64,000 bases of DNA from Heterocephalus glaber (Eukaryota; Chordata; Mammalia; Rodentia; Bathyergidae), in NCBI RefSeq assembly GCF_000247695.1, contig NW_004624855.1, forward strand, positions 3,541,951 through 3,605,950, read 5' to 3'. The position numbers were made by a program, and so were the translations under genes. The notes under the pieces are model-generated. The model did no database searches. It saw only the letters and a program-made list of their open reading frames with translations, and was not told where the DNA came from. Position 1 is the first letter of the stretch. Each line of letters starts with the position of its first letter. Shown here piece by piece: positions 24,786 to 64,000 of the stretch.

Positions 24786-24955
24786 TTCACCAGCATTTTA
24801 AAGTCATTTTGTAACCAAAAGCTCAGGTTCATGTGCCTGTATTAGAACGTGGCATGTGGAAGAGTTTGGGTTGTGTTACAGCTGTACTAGCACACATAAT
24901 ACATCTGCCTTTGTGTTTGATGCCCTGTTTGAGTTAAAAAGTTTAAGGAAGCCTT

Positions 24956-24996
24956 CTGTGTGTGTGTGTGTGTGTGTGTGTGTCTGTGTGTGTGTA
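24956..24996. repeat. (TG)n simple repeat
   Basis: About 20 TG units with one C interruption. Confidence 0.95.
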
Positions 24997-26405
24997 GCTT
25001 GTGGCCCCTCTTACGTAATTTAGTGTTTTCCCTTTGCATTAGTGTATTAGCACATTGTCACTTTTAACCTTTCACCTACTGAGCTTGGCATTTAAAATGC
25101 TATTAAACTCAATAATGTTTCCTATAAACAGCCTTATAGGGGTGAGAGATAATTGGAGTGACATTTTTAATAGCCTCTGTTTCTTAGCTGTTTGTGCTGT
25201 ATAAACCCAACCAGCACTTGTAGAGAGGGACTTGCTAATTATTTGGTCCCTGCTGTGGGTCAGGAAAAGGTTATGGAATGAAGATTTGGAGTGCCACAGG
25301 GCCTTTGAAAGCACAAAATGGTTTTTATGCTATAGCTGTGCAAGTAGGATTGCTCTTTTTGGCTAGTGCCTTTTTCTTTTTTGTGTGTATTAGTTGATGT
25401 GATGAATTTAGAATATGATCACTTTTTCCTCCTTTGGATGACTGAAAAAGCTAACAGCCAAATTTCTCGCCACTTTTAGCCAATGAATAGGACTTCCTGG
25501 AGTGTGTTTTTGTGTATCAGCCTCAGTTTTTGCTCCTTCTCTTTGCCTTTGATATATATCTTATTTTTGCTAGTCTTCCTTTTGATCCTCTCTTCCATTT
25601 TATGTTACTGTTCTATGTTATGTTCTGTATTGCATTTGCGCTATATTTGTTTTGGGAACAAGTTTGTAAAAAACCAAATTGGCTGCTGCCTTTTCTGCTT
25701 GTGTCATTGTGAGATCTTGAGAGGCTGCTTTACTTCTCTATGCCCCAAGTTTAGTTTCTTCATCTATGAAACAGAAACTGACACCATCTGGCTGAGAAAT
25801 GGTGAAATGGGAGCAAGCCTAACTGCTCACAAGGAAAGACGCACATTTTAGAATTGATTTCTGCTGCCACTGCCAGGAGGGTAGGGATGGAAAAATACTG
25901 GAATCTATTATTTTTTGCCTTAACTCAGAACCCCAAATCCTGTTCTCTTAGACTCATGTTCGGAAACATGTGTTAAGCATTCATCTGTGGTTACCAAATA
26001 TTATGGCTGCTTTCAGCATGAGTTCATCAAATGGGCATTTATAAGATAACCTACTACATGCCCAGCACTGGATGGAGCCAGGGAGAGAAAACACGTGTGT
26101 AGAAGTATAAATGCAGGTGGGTGACAGGCTGAGGGTCAGAGAGCTGAGCACAGCTCTCATGCTCCTGCTCAATTGCTGTGTCCTGGAAATAAGCATATAT
26201 TACTGAGTCAGCTCTGTCTTTCGCCCTATTCTCCTTCTCCTACAGCTTAGATGCCCATGAAGGAAGAGACAGTTTTAAAAGGAAGGTAAATCCCTTAGAG
26301 CTGTACATATAAAATGGGAGAATTTTATGATGTGTAAATTATACCTCAATAAAGCTGTTAAAAAAGAACTTGGCCCTCCTGGAACTGACATTCAGGTTTG
26401 CCCTA

Positions 26406-27154
26406 GTAAATTCGATCCTCATTATTTGTGGATTTTATTCCTGAGAATTTGCTTACTTGTTAAAATTTGTTTGTGACCCCCAATATCAATACTTGGCTCT
26501 TAAGGTCAGTCACAAATATACACAGAGAGACAAAAGCTTTTGAGTTTTGTAACATGAGTGCTTCCAGCTGAGGTAAAGGAGGCAGTGTTCTATCTTCTTG
26601 TTCCAGGTCTCATACTGTAAATCAGTGTCATTTTCACAGTCTAGTTAGTGTCACAAGGGTTTTTTTTTTTTTTTTTTTTTTTTTTGCATATTTGTGCTTT
26701 TTATTGGGATTTCACTAATCTGGTCCCTCCTCAGTATAGTGCTGAAGTGCTGTCTAGTGTTCTGCGGTAAGTGCTAGAAGGCTGCAATGTGCCTTTTGGA
26801 GAAAGTGTGTTATGTAAGCTGCAGTTAGGCCTGAGCTATATATAGTACAACTATTTATCATGAGTTCAGTGTTAATGAATCAACAATATATATTAAATTA
26901 GGTGTCTTTGGACAGAAGCACACGTAGCAAAAGGTTATATATTGTATTGATCTACTGGCAAAAATGTGACCAGAGGGCTGGGGATTTAGCTCAGTGGTTT
27001 TGCCGCCTGCTGCACAAGCGCAAAGACCAGAGGCTTAGAGGAACTTAAGTTTGTATTACTCCTAGATGTAGCACTTTAATATTCCCTAATTCAGTTTTTG
27101 TAGTGACTTCATGAACCGTAGCTACCATGAATAATGAGAATTGGCTATGTACTG
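26406..27154 (+). mobile_element. Tigger (pogo-like) DNA transposon, non-autonomous or decayed
   Basis: The ends are related inverted repeats (CCTCATTATTTGTGG left, CCATGAATAATGAGAA right) with TA at both outer borders (26404-26405, 27155-27156). The middle retains a decayed helix-turn-helix transposase start (codons resembling SAEVLSS and FNVNESTIYI). It contains a 27-base T run and a truncated ID (26977-27024). Confidence 0.8.
26977..27024 (+). mobile_element. 3'-truncated, tailless ID SINE inside Tigger
   Basis: The ID sequence stops after the A box half (GCTGGGGATTTAGCTCAGTG to GCGCAAA), without B box or A tail. The 9-bp GACCAGAGG lies at both sides (26968-26976 and 27025-27033). Confidence 0.75.
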
Positions 27155-27212
27155 TATGCAGGGTTATAGCAAGACTACATGTGGAGCCCCCATACCAAAT
27201 ATCTCTCTAAGA

Positions 27213-27380
27213 AAAGGCAGTGGTTCTCAACTTGGCTCCATGTTGGAATGCTCTGGGGAGCTGGACAAAATGCCAGTGCTCTCATGGGTTTGATTTAATT
27301 TGTTGGGGTATGGCCCTGACATAGAGATTTTAAAAGCTCCTCCAGGAATTCTCATTGAAGCCAAGGTTGAACACTGGTAT
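27213..27380 (+). mobile_element. hAT-like non-autonomous DNA element
   Basis: Begins GCAGTGGTTCTCAACTTGGC and ends CCAAGGTTGAACACTGG, an inverted-repeat pair typical of the MER5/MER58-type mammalian elements; the middle has the usual GATTTTAAAAGCTCCTCCAG block. Confidence 0.6.
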
Positions 27381-29184
27381 TCTGCATGTCAAATAATGCT
27401 TCTTACAAATGGACACTGGCCATCTGAAGGAGGCTTTCTAGGGGCCCACACAGCTGATGGGAGGCTGATGACCCAAGGGCACTCCTGGGCCAGTACTTCA
27501 GAAACCACAGGAGAACTCCATAGGCTTTTGGCCCTAGTCAGCACTTTCTCTGGTCCTGCCCAGCAGACCCAGAGCTCAGGAGAGGGTGTCCACCTGGCTG
27601 GGCTCTGACCTGGGAAAAGGATCTCTTCCCTTCATCCTCTCAGGAAGGAGGTGGGCACCAGAAGTGAGCCGACACATAGCCTGTGCCCTAATACATTTGG
27701 GGGAGGTGTTTCCCGGGGAACTAGTGCTGTTAGAAGGGGAAAGTAGCTGTCAGATAGGCACAACCTTGCAGGAGAGCCTCCACCCCATGTCTTAAAAGAC
27801 ATGCATTTCTTGAATTGAACCAAATGAAAGACGTCAGCTGATGCTTTGTAGAGTGTTTGGCGAATATTTTCGTTTTGCCTGCCCATCTTTCACCTCTCTC
27901 TTTTCTCTCATTTCCATCAGTTCCTCTGACCCACCCTCACAGAGATTTTAGTCTGTGAACACAAAGTGTAACCTCAAAGGAGTCATGGCAGATGACAGAG
28001 TTAGATGATTGAGTCCAGGATGAGAGGAGTTCAGAGAGGAGGGCCACTGTGGCAGGAATGGACAGGAGGGCCTTCACGGTGGAGCTAGGTCGAGGTGGTG
28101 TGACAGCTGGACAGTTCTCCAAGAAAAGTTGTTGATGACAGAGGACAGCTCAAGTGACAGCCCTGGGGGCAACTCCTCCTGGAGATTGGGAACAAATACA
28201 GTTTTGCGAAGCAGGCTTTATTTTTCATCTTATTCAGTAAGCAGGTACTGAGCACTTACTGTATGTATCTGCTTTGTTACTTGAGGGGACATATGAGGAT
28301 AAGGAGGCAGTGTGACCTCTCCTTGCAGGAGGTGACAGTTTGGTGAGAGCTGTTGGCAGCTCTGTGGAAATGATGACCCAGCAGAAGCATGATGCACATG
28401 CTTCTAGTGATGAGGTCATTCTCTGGAGTAGCTAGGAAGCTTTGTGGAAGAGCTCCCCGTTGAACTGGGTCAGGAAGGAGGAGTGAGATTCTGATTGATT
28501 CATGGGGGAGGGGTTTATAGAAGGAGGAAACAAAGTGAGAGGGGCCAAAGCCCCTAAAAGGATATAGTGAGTGGAACAGTGGCTGAAACCAGGCACATCT
28601 ATTAAAGAAAATACAGAGAATTGGTCAGGAACACTTTAAAAGGTCTTAAGAACCAAAGTACTAAATTTTAGGGTGGGGGTTGGGGAAGACCTGTGTGTAT
28701 AGATGGTGCTTGGATTTCCAAAAGTCCTTCTCATGCCTAACCTCATTTGGGATTTCCCTGCAAGCTTGGTTGAACATGTTTAAGGGATTGGCACAAATAC
28801 ACAGAAAGGACCCTTGAGCATTACTGCCTGTGAGAAGTACATAACACCCGCTGCAGAGTCACAGGTCTTGTTGACTAGGGAGAGCTTTTCTCTTCAAAGA
28901 AGAGAGTTGTCTCTGCAGGGTAAGCTGAGGACAGTCACCTCTTACTGGGTGTCCAGAGTTTTATTTGCAATTCCACCCCCCGTGTGCATCCTTCTGACCT
29001 CTGTCCTTAGAGAAGAGCCAGTAACCCCTCGTGGGAGAGGTATCTTCAGAGGCCACCGGGGAAGGTGCCTCCTCCTCCCTGGCCTTGGGCCATTTCTCAG
29101 AACAGTGTGGGTGGTGTTCTCAGCCACAGCTGCACATCTGGGGAGCTGTAAACAACATTTAACTGGGCCAGTGCCACCACAGTC

Positions 29185-29335
29185 TGCAGTGCCCAGACCA
29201 GCTGAGGTACTACAAATATCCCTGATTTGTAGGCAAGGAACCCAGGCACAGAGTGTGAAGTTATTTGCTCATAGGTACATGGCCATAGAACCAGCATTTG
29301 AACCCAGGCAGTTGATTCTAGAGTCTAAGCTTCAA
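29185..29335 (-). repeat. MIR remnant, antisense
   Basis: GGCAAGGAACCCAGGCACAG and AGCATTTGAACCCAGGCAGT. Confidence 0.65.
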
Positions 29336-30027
29336 GCCCTCCATTGTTATTTCTCCCCTACTTGTGAAACTGTCATAGTACTGATTTGGCTATTAATAAC
29401 CAAGTGACAACCACAGTTTTTTCACAGTACAACTAAAATTTTAAAGGAAGCTTTCGAAATAAGCAGACCAACAGTGTTGAGTGTACTGTCTTGTCCCATA
29501 TTCCCTAGTTGAACAGATATGAAATTAGCAGCTACAATTTTCTATTCCAGAAGCTAAGATTGAAGCTTTTGATGCTGCTGACCAGTGTGCAGCAACGAAA
29601 GTGCTAGGGAAACCCAGCTGGTCCTAAGCCCCGGGAAGCTGTTACTTCATTTTCTACAGCTCTGGGTGCACAGAGCTCACTTGATAATTCCGTGATTGAG
29701 TGAATGAGTGAATGAATGGCAGGCAGTTTTGAACCCCTTGCTTGGAGCTGTTGGACTGTCAAGCACAGCTTGTTTCTCCACCTGTAGTGAATATAGATAC
29801 TTTAGGGCCCAAAGTTTTTTGTTCTGTTTTTTGGGTTTTTTTTTTTTTTTAGTGCAAGTATTAGGAGGGGAGTCATGAAAGAAAAATGGAACAAAAACTC
29901 GGCAGGAGGTAAAGTCCCTCCTCCAAGAGGTATATGGTCTAAGACGTAGAAGGAATGGGTAACTGCAGTGGTAGATGGCTCCATGTGGCTAAGAAGTTAA
30001 ACTGGAACTTTTTCCCTTGTTTTACAG

Positions 30028-59591
<29,564 letters not shown>

Positions 59592-59771
59592 GGCCAAAGT
59601 GCTGAGAACAGGAATCCTTAGTGGGGGCCTGGCCAGGAGGCAGAGCCCGGGCCCCGCACTGCCTCCTCCTTCCTCCTCGAAGTGCTCCATCTCAGTCCGC
59701 AGGAACCTGTCTTCAAAGGGGGTTCTCTTTCTTCTTGGCTTTCTCTTCTTTTTCTTCCACATACCTTTCTC

Positions 59772-59777
59772 AATAAA
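59772..59777 (+). promoter_or_regulatory. Candidate proximal polyadenylation signal AATAAA
   Basis: The canonical hexamer lies 181 nt after the stop codon, with a T/GT-rich stretch (TCCTGTGTTGGGTTTTCTTG) about 55 nt further on that could act as the downstream element. Cleavage here would yield a short 3' UTR lacking all miR-29 seed matches. Confidence 0.5.
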
Positions 59778-60137
59778 GCCAAAAATCTTTCTCTTTCACT
59801 CCCTCAAGCCACCTCAAGGCTTCACCTCTGTCCTGTGTTGGGTTTTCTTGAAGCCTAGATTCTCATGGTTCTCCTTCAGCTTACCTCTTCTTTCTCTTCA
59901 TTCATGGCTGCTTCTTTTTCTTTTTATTTCTTAATTTTACCTTAACGTGCAGTTTCTCTGTCTGATTTTTACAATGGGAGGGAGCTACGGTTGCAGTCCT
60001 GCCTGTGAGTTGCAGGAGCTGTCAATCTGGAAGCCTCATGCCAAGGAGCTTTGCCTAGGGCCAGTGGCTGGCCCTGCAGTAGTCCTTGTGTGGAGGGGCA
60101 GGAAGAGGAGGGCCGCCCTACTGGATCACAACCTCCT

Positions 60138-60144
60138 TGGTGCT
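60138..60144 (+). promoter_or_regulatory. Candidate miR-29 seed match 1 (7mer-m8)
   Basis: TGGTGCT is complementary to miR-29 positions 2-8 (AGCACCA) and is followed by G. It lies in the TRAM2 3' UTR about 550 nt after the stop. Functionality is inferred. Confidence 0.4.
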
Positions 60145-60901
60145 GATTGATGTGGAGATGTATGATTCCGGTCCCGTGAGAACCAGCTAGAGATGTGGCA
60201 GCTGCTGCTGGTTGGGAATGATGCTGAGGCCTTTGGCTCTGGCTTCCAGCAACTCCATCTAGGACATTGTTCGTTCTGTAGGTCTCATGACTGCAGAGAG
60301 CTCCTCAGTGCTGGGCTTGGGCTGGAAACCGTCTGCCCTCGATGTGGGGGTACATGCTGAAGGAGGACATGTCTTCCCACTTGTACAGCACGAGCCAAGC
60401 GTGGTAAGCAGCCGGCACTTCTGGAAATGTAACGGACAAGACAGGAAGGACTGCACAGTCGACTTGGGCCTTTCTCCACTGGTGCCAGCAGCCATGTGTC
60501 TTCCACCATTCACCAGCATTCAAAACCAAACCAAACAGCTGTTAGCAACCTGCCCCAGATGTGCCGGTCTAAAGTCTAGAACCAGCCAGCCCTGTCAGGG
60601 CCAACCTTGCTACTTGGACTTCATCTTTCTATCTGCAGAGACCCTAAGCCCCACACCAGTCCCCAGTGTCCCAGGGAGGGTCACCTGGCCACCTTCCCTT
60701 TGGCTTCACTTGTTGAGTGCTCTTTGGAGTTGTCATTTGCTGATGTGTGTTGAGCACACCACAGTGTAGAACTAGGACTGATTCAGAGTCACTTTTTGGT
60801 TGGATGAGCAGATGGAGCCATGTCGACAGGAATCTTTCTGTCCCCTCCCACCAGTATTCTTTCCTCCCTGTCTATGTAAAGATGGGGCTGTCAGGTCCTT
60901 A

Positions 60902-60908
60902 TGGTGCT
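60902..60908 (+). promoter_or_regulatory. Candidate miR-29 seed match 2 (7mer-m8)
   Basis: Second TGGTGCT on the transcript strand of the 3' UTR, followed by T. Functionality is inferred. Confidence 0.4.
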
Positions 60909-61621
60909 TTGTGAGGACTTCCAGAGGGGAGGTAGGCTTTCAGAGATCCTGATTAAGAACCTTGAACTCTGTGCTGAGGCAAAGGGGAGCACAGGGTGGC
61001 ACAGGAATGTTAATGTCACCTGGCATACTAGCGCTCTAGCTGACATCATAGTAGAGACCAGACCTTGGGTTTTTACTGAAAAAGGAGGAGATGGATCTTT
61101 TCCTCAAGGGACCTCCCCTTTTCTGTCACCTGCATTACAAAGTCAGACTTACCAGTAACTGAGAGATTTGTTTCCAGACACCATTTTAGACTGTTATCTC
61201 TCTGCTCAGGATAAGCACATAGAATTGGGAAGAATACCCTTGGTTTCTTTTGATTATCTTTAGGAAGCAGGATAGCATTTTTGAAAGTAGGCATCTCCTG
61301 CTTCCCTCTCTTTCCTTCAGGTTGGTATGAACTCAGAGCTGACGGGCCCCTTAGCCACATGCTCCCTGCCCTGCTTGGAACTGCTTGTGGAGGTGGGGTG
61401 CAGCCAGCAGCCTCTAGACCCCCCTCCTCCCCTAGGAGCCTAGCTGAGCTACTGTTGTATGCTGGTGATGTTCTGTGAGAAGGGGACTTCATGGTAGTCA
61501 GCCACTGACATCTTGGGTCTAGCAGCCCCATTGTGCATGTAGATCTCCATTGCTCTGTCCCTGGATACTTGGGTACTAGAGATGACATGTCTTCATTCTC
61601 CCTAAGTCTTCCACAAGCATC

Positions 61622-61629
61622 TGGTGCTA
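61622..61629 (+). promoter_or_regulatory. Candidate miR-29 seed match 3 (8mer)
   Basis: TGGTGCTA, the strongest canonical site class (seed match plus A opposite position 1). Confidence 0.5.
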
Positions 61630-62071
61630 CCAGTTTATTGTGCCTTGGGTGTGGTACCACAAACCCAGGGGCCAGGGTTGCCTTAGGGACTGTTCCCTAA
61701 AGGACAAGTATTTGCTCAGTGACAGGAGATGGTAAAATCTTTCCTGTGTTAAAAGAAAAAGCCATGAGATCATGAATAAGAGTGACTGCTCACCAGCTTG
61801 GGCCTCAGAGATGTTTGGGGCGCTTAGAGGGTAATTATAGGCTACTTCCTCCCTGGCACAGTAATGTCATAGCAAAGCCAAGTCATTATCAAGTTGGCAC
61901 CAGCCAGGCTTTAAGTCACTCAATTCCACTTTATCCTGTGAGTTTGTTGGACTAGCTTGTACCAATTTGAGCATGTTGGCTACTTTCTTCATTCTTGTGA
62001 AAGCCCTGTCGGACCCCTCCCGGTTTGAGAGGCCAGCGCAGCACCATCTACCAAGGGGAGAAGATGCCTAT

Positions 62072-62079
62072 CTACCTCA
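62072..62079 (+). promoter_or_regulatory. Candidate let-7/miR-98 8mer site
   Basis: CTACCTCA is a perfect 8mer match for the let-7 seed on the transcript strand of the 3' UTR. One site only; conservation was not tested. Confidence 0.35.
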
Positions 62080-63728
62080 GCAGCCAAGGTGCCTCTCAAC
62101 ATCCCTCCCTGGCCCACCTGTGGGGACACCAGCAGATGGCAGTGGTGGGAGAGCTTGGCCTTTGGTGGAAGGAGCACTCCCTAGTGTTGATTCCCCTCTT
62201 GGGAGTTCAGTGATGGGAAAGTTATTTTTAGCATCTGGGCTATGATAGCTGCACTATTAATAATTCTGTGTTCCTCTTAAAGGTTGGGTGGCTCTGGGGG
62301 AAAGGGGAGCATGCATAGCCAGGAGGGAAGCTGTCTCTCCCCCTGGTGTCAGTCCTAGCCCTGAGTGTTCCTGGGCCACCAGACATAAAGGTTGCTGAGA
62401 AGGTTGCCTATTCCTGTCCCAAAGCAGAACCAAGCAACTCCTAGGAAACCAATTTAGACACCTGTGCTCTGGCCACCTTCATGCTATTCTCAGCTGGAAT
62501 CCTGGGACTCTTGAGAGCCCTTGGCACCAGGGACCTCTAAGGATGTGCTTCTAGGTTTTCTTTTGGGACCTCCTTCCTCAATCCACCTTGACCTTTTTCT
62601 AAGTGGTAAATAAGAGGTAGGAACAGAGAGACAGTGACCTACGGAAATTCCATCATTATACTGTTTCACAGATGCTTTTCTTAAAAGAGGCTTGTTGGCC
62701 CCCTGTGGCTGGGGAAGGCCTTCGGGTTTATTTTCTGTGCTTCAGCTTTCCCAGTTGGTTTTGCTGAGGTGGGAGAAGGCCTGGGAGTCTGGACTTAGCT
62801 AACTTCCCTTCTCTGCCTAGGAGCCTCCATGTCCCAAGGTAGACAGACCTCAGAACTTAGCCTCCTGTTCTTGCTAGAGAGTGGAAAACGAGCTGGGTGG
62901 TCTTTTGCCCTAGCTGCCTCCCAAGTATACAGCCCTTTTCCTTGTGAGAGGCCTTTGGGGCTACTGGACAATGAGGTCATTGTTGGATCACTTAAGTACC
63001 AATAGGACCCCTCTCCAGCCAGTGGTTGGCCCTGCTAGGAAGCCTTTGTAGCCTTTCACCCTTCACCCTGCTTCCTGCATGAGGATTACTTCCATGTTCC
63101 AGCTCCTGTACCTTCCACCCCACACTGTACAGAGGTCACCCATCCTCACAGCCATGGGGCAGTGGGACCCAGAGGCTGTCATCATTTCATGCTCGGGGCT
63201 TCTGTCCTGGTCCTGACAAATCATTCCTTTTGTATCAAAAGTGCCTTACATTGCTGTGTGCCTTCATCTGTACTGTGTGGCCAGCTGCCAGCTGTGGGGG
63301 CCATAGAGCTGTTGGGTGCACGCAGCCACAGACACCGTACCTCAGCAGAGGTAATGCAGGAAAGGGACATAGTGACTGACAGTGTCACCTCATCTGTCCC
63401 CTCCCCCCAGAGCAGTAGCCTCTGGTGTGATCCCTGCATTGTTTCTGGTTTTTCCCTTGGAACCGCCCCACCATCCCAACCTGGCCAGGTGGCCAAGAAG
63501 CCTGTTAGGTAGCTCAAAGTAGGGCCCTGTGCCTTGTACTTTTTACTGAAGCTCAGAGGCTTCAGCACACCTGGCCCCCTGTGCCTCTGGCCCTGCATGG
63601 TCCCTCCATCCCAGGGTAGAAACAAAGGTGGCCTTGCTATATCCTCCTCCCACCCATATCACTTCCTAAACAGCCCAAAGTTCCTACGAGGAGGATGTTT
63701 ACTGGTACTCCCTAGTCCAGGGGCTGCA

Positions 63729-63736
63729 TGTAGATA
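63729..63736 (+). promoter_or_regulatory. Candidate Pumilio response element
   Basis: TGTAGATA fits the Pumilio consensus TGTANATA on the transcript strand of the 3' UTR. Confidence 0.3.
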
Positions 63737-64000
63737 ACCTGTTTGACGGTGGGTCTGGACTGCAGCTGCAAACCTGCTGACTCCCGAGTTAGGTAGACTT
63801 GTGTAGCAGCAGCCCTTTCCTGCCCCTTGCCTGCCTGTTCCCATTCCTCCGGGTTGTGCAATAACTGTACCCGCCAGTGGTCTTTCCACAGGCATGTCTG
63901 TCCCTTATAACACCCTGCAGTAGGGGGAAAGGGGACCCATGGGAGGGGCCATTATTCCTTACAGAAGATGTGTCAACCGCTTTTCCTTTGTTGCTGTCAT

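Larger units (their letters stand above)
1..30027 (+). other. TRAM2: TRAM2 intron 1 (3' part)
   Basis: No TRAM2 coding sequence precedes exon 2 and no CpG-rich promoter is visible, so the window starts inside intron 1. Recognised repeats are listed individually. Stretches where I see nothing assignable: about 90-650 (possibly L2), 9070-10670, 10740-12530, 12720-13385, 13490-14510, 14560-15005, 20660-20730, 20800-21075, 21170-22560, 22680-24500, 25800-26400, 27380-28220 and 29340-30027. The stretches 660-1010, 10080-10450 and 28225-28700 have a weak L2-like, antisense look. Confidence 0.85.
59592..64000 (+). other. TRAM2: TRAM2 3' untranslated region (open at the right edge)
   Basis: The sequence downstream of the TAA has no further splice-like continuation and no rodent SINE for 4.4 kb, unlike every intron of similar size here. 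Human TRAM2 has a 3' UTR of several kb, so a distal poly(A) site beyond the window is likely (inference). One canonical poly(A) signal is seen early (59772), and candidate miRNA and Pumilio sites are listed separately. The ORFs found here on either strand carry no family motif and are taken as chance. Confidence 0.8.

Noticed and set aside
28814..29407. A 197-codon open frame on the + strand, the longest in the window
   Set aside because: No recognisable domain, low-complexity wording typical of translated intron, part overlaps an antisense MIR, and no splice or promoter context.
1..30027. Search for TRAM2 exon 1 and a CpG-island promoter
   Set aside because: No match to the expected N-terminal coding sequence and no dense CpG cluster was found; exon 1 must lie upstream of the window.
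61073..61660. A 195-codon minus-strand frame in the 3' UTR
   Set aside because: No known motif, antisense to the 3' UTR, no sign of its own promoter or splice sites.

Overview
The window is mammalian nuclear DNA: one intron-rich protein-coding gene in a dense field of retroposons. There are no bacterial-style operons, and I found no rRNA or functional tRNA genes and no CRISPR array. The interspersed repeats indicate a rodent outside the mouse/rat group. There are many tRNA-derived ID-like SINEs with intact A and B boxes, 7SL-derived B1 monomers and B1+ID dimers, including the B1-dID type known from non-muroid rodents. I saw no B2 or B4 elements. A squirrel, dormouse, beaver or kangaroo-rat relative would fit; I cannot name the species from this sequence.

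The gene is TRAM2 (translocation-associated membrane protein 2), on the + strand. Exon 1 (about the first 40 codons) and the promoter are not in the window, so position 1 already lies in intron 1. Ten exons with GT-AG borders and compatible phases can be read: 30028-30091, 47023-47132, 47537-47653, 53687-53745, 54443-54527, 55483-55553, 56807-56911, 57148-57291, 58174-58337 and 59518-59591 (stop TAA at 59589-59591). Together they encode 330 residues, which with 40 from exon 1 gives the 370 residues usual for TRAM2. The reading frame is intact. The 3' UTR starts at 59592 and runs to the window end or beyond.

Layout: 1-30027 is partial intron 1 (SINEs, MaLR LTRs, L1/L2/MIR remnants, a mariner fossil and a Tigger element). 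30092-47022 is intron 2, with nested L1s, two MLT1-type LTRs, a hAT-like remnant and a short U2 snRNA retropseudogene. 47133-59517 holds the small 3' introns. 59592-64000 is 3' UTR with no recognisable SINE insertion.

I did not find an undescribed gene system. The most interesting observations are: three miR-29 seed matches plus a proximal poly(A) signal in the 3' UTR of this collagen-secretion gene; two short 3'-truncated, tailless RNA retrocopies (U2 and ID) with target-site duplications; an ID-ID dimer that appears to have inserted as one unit; a mariner transposase fossil whose 3' ends are in inverted orientation; and a perfect 13-bp inverted repeat in intron 10.
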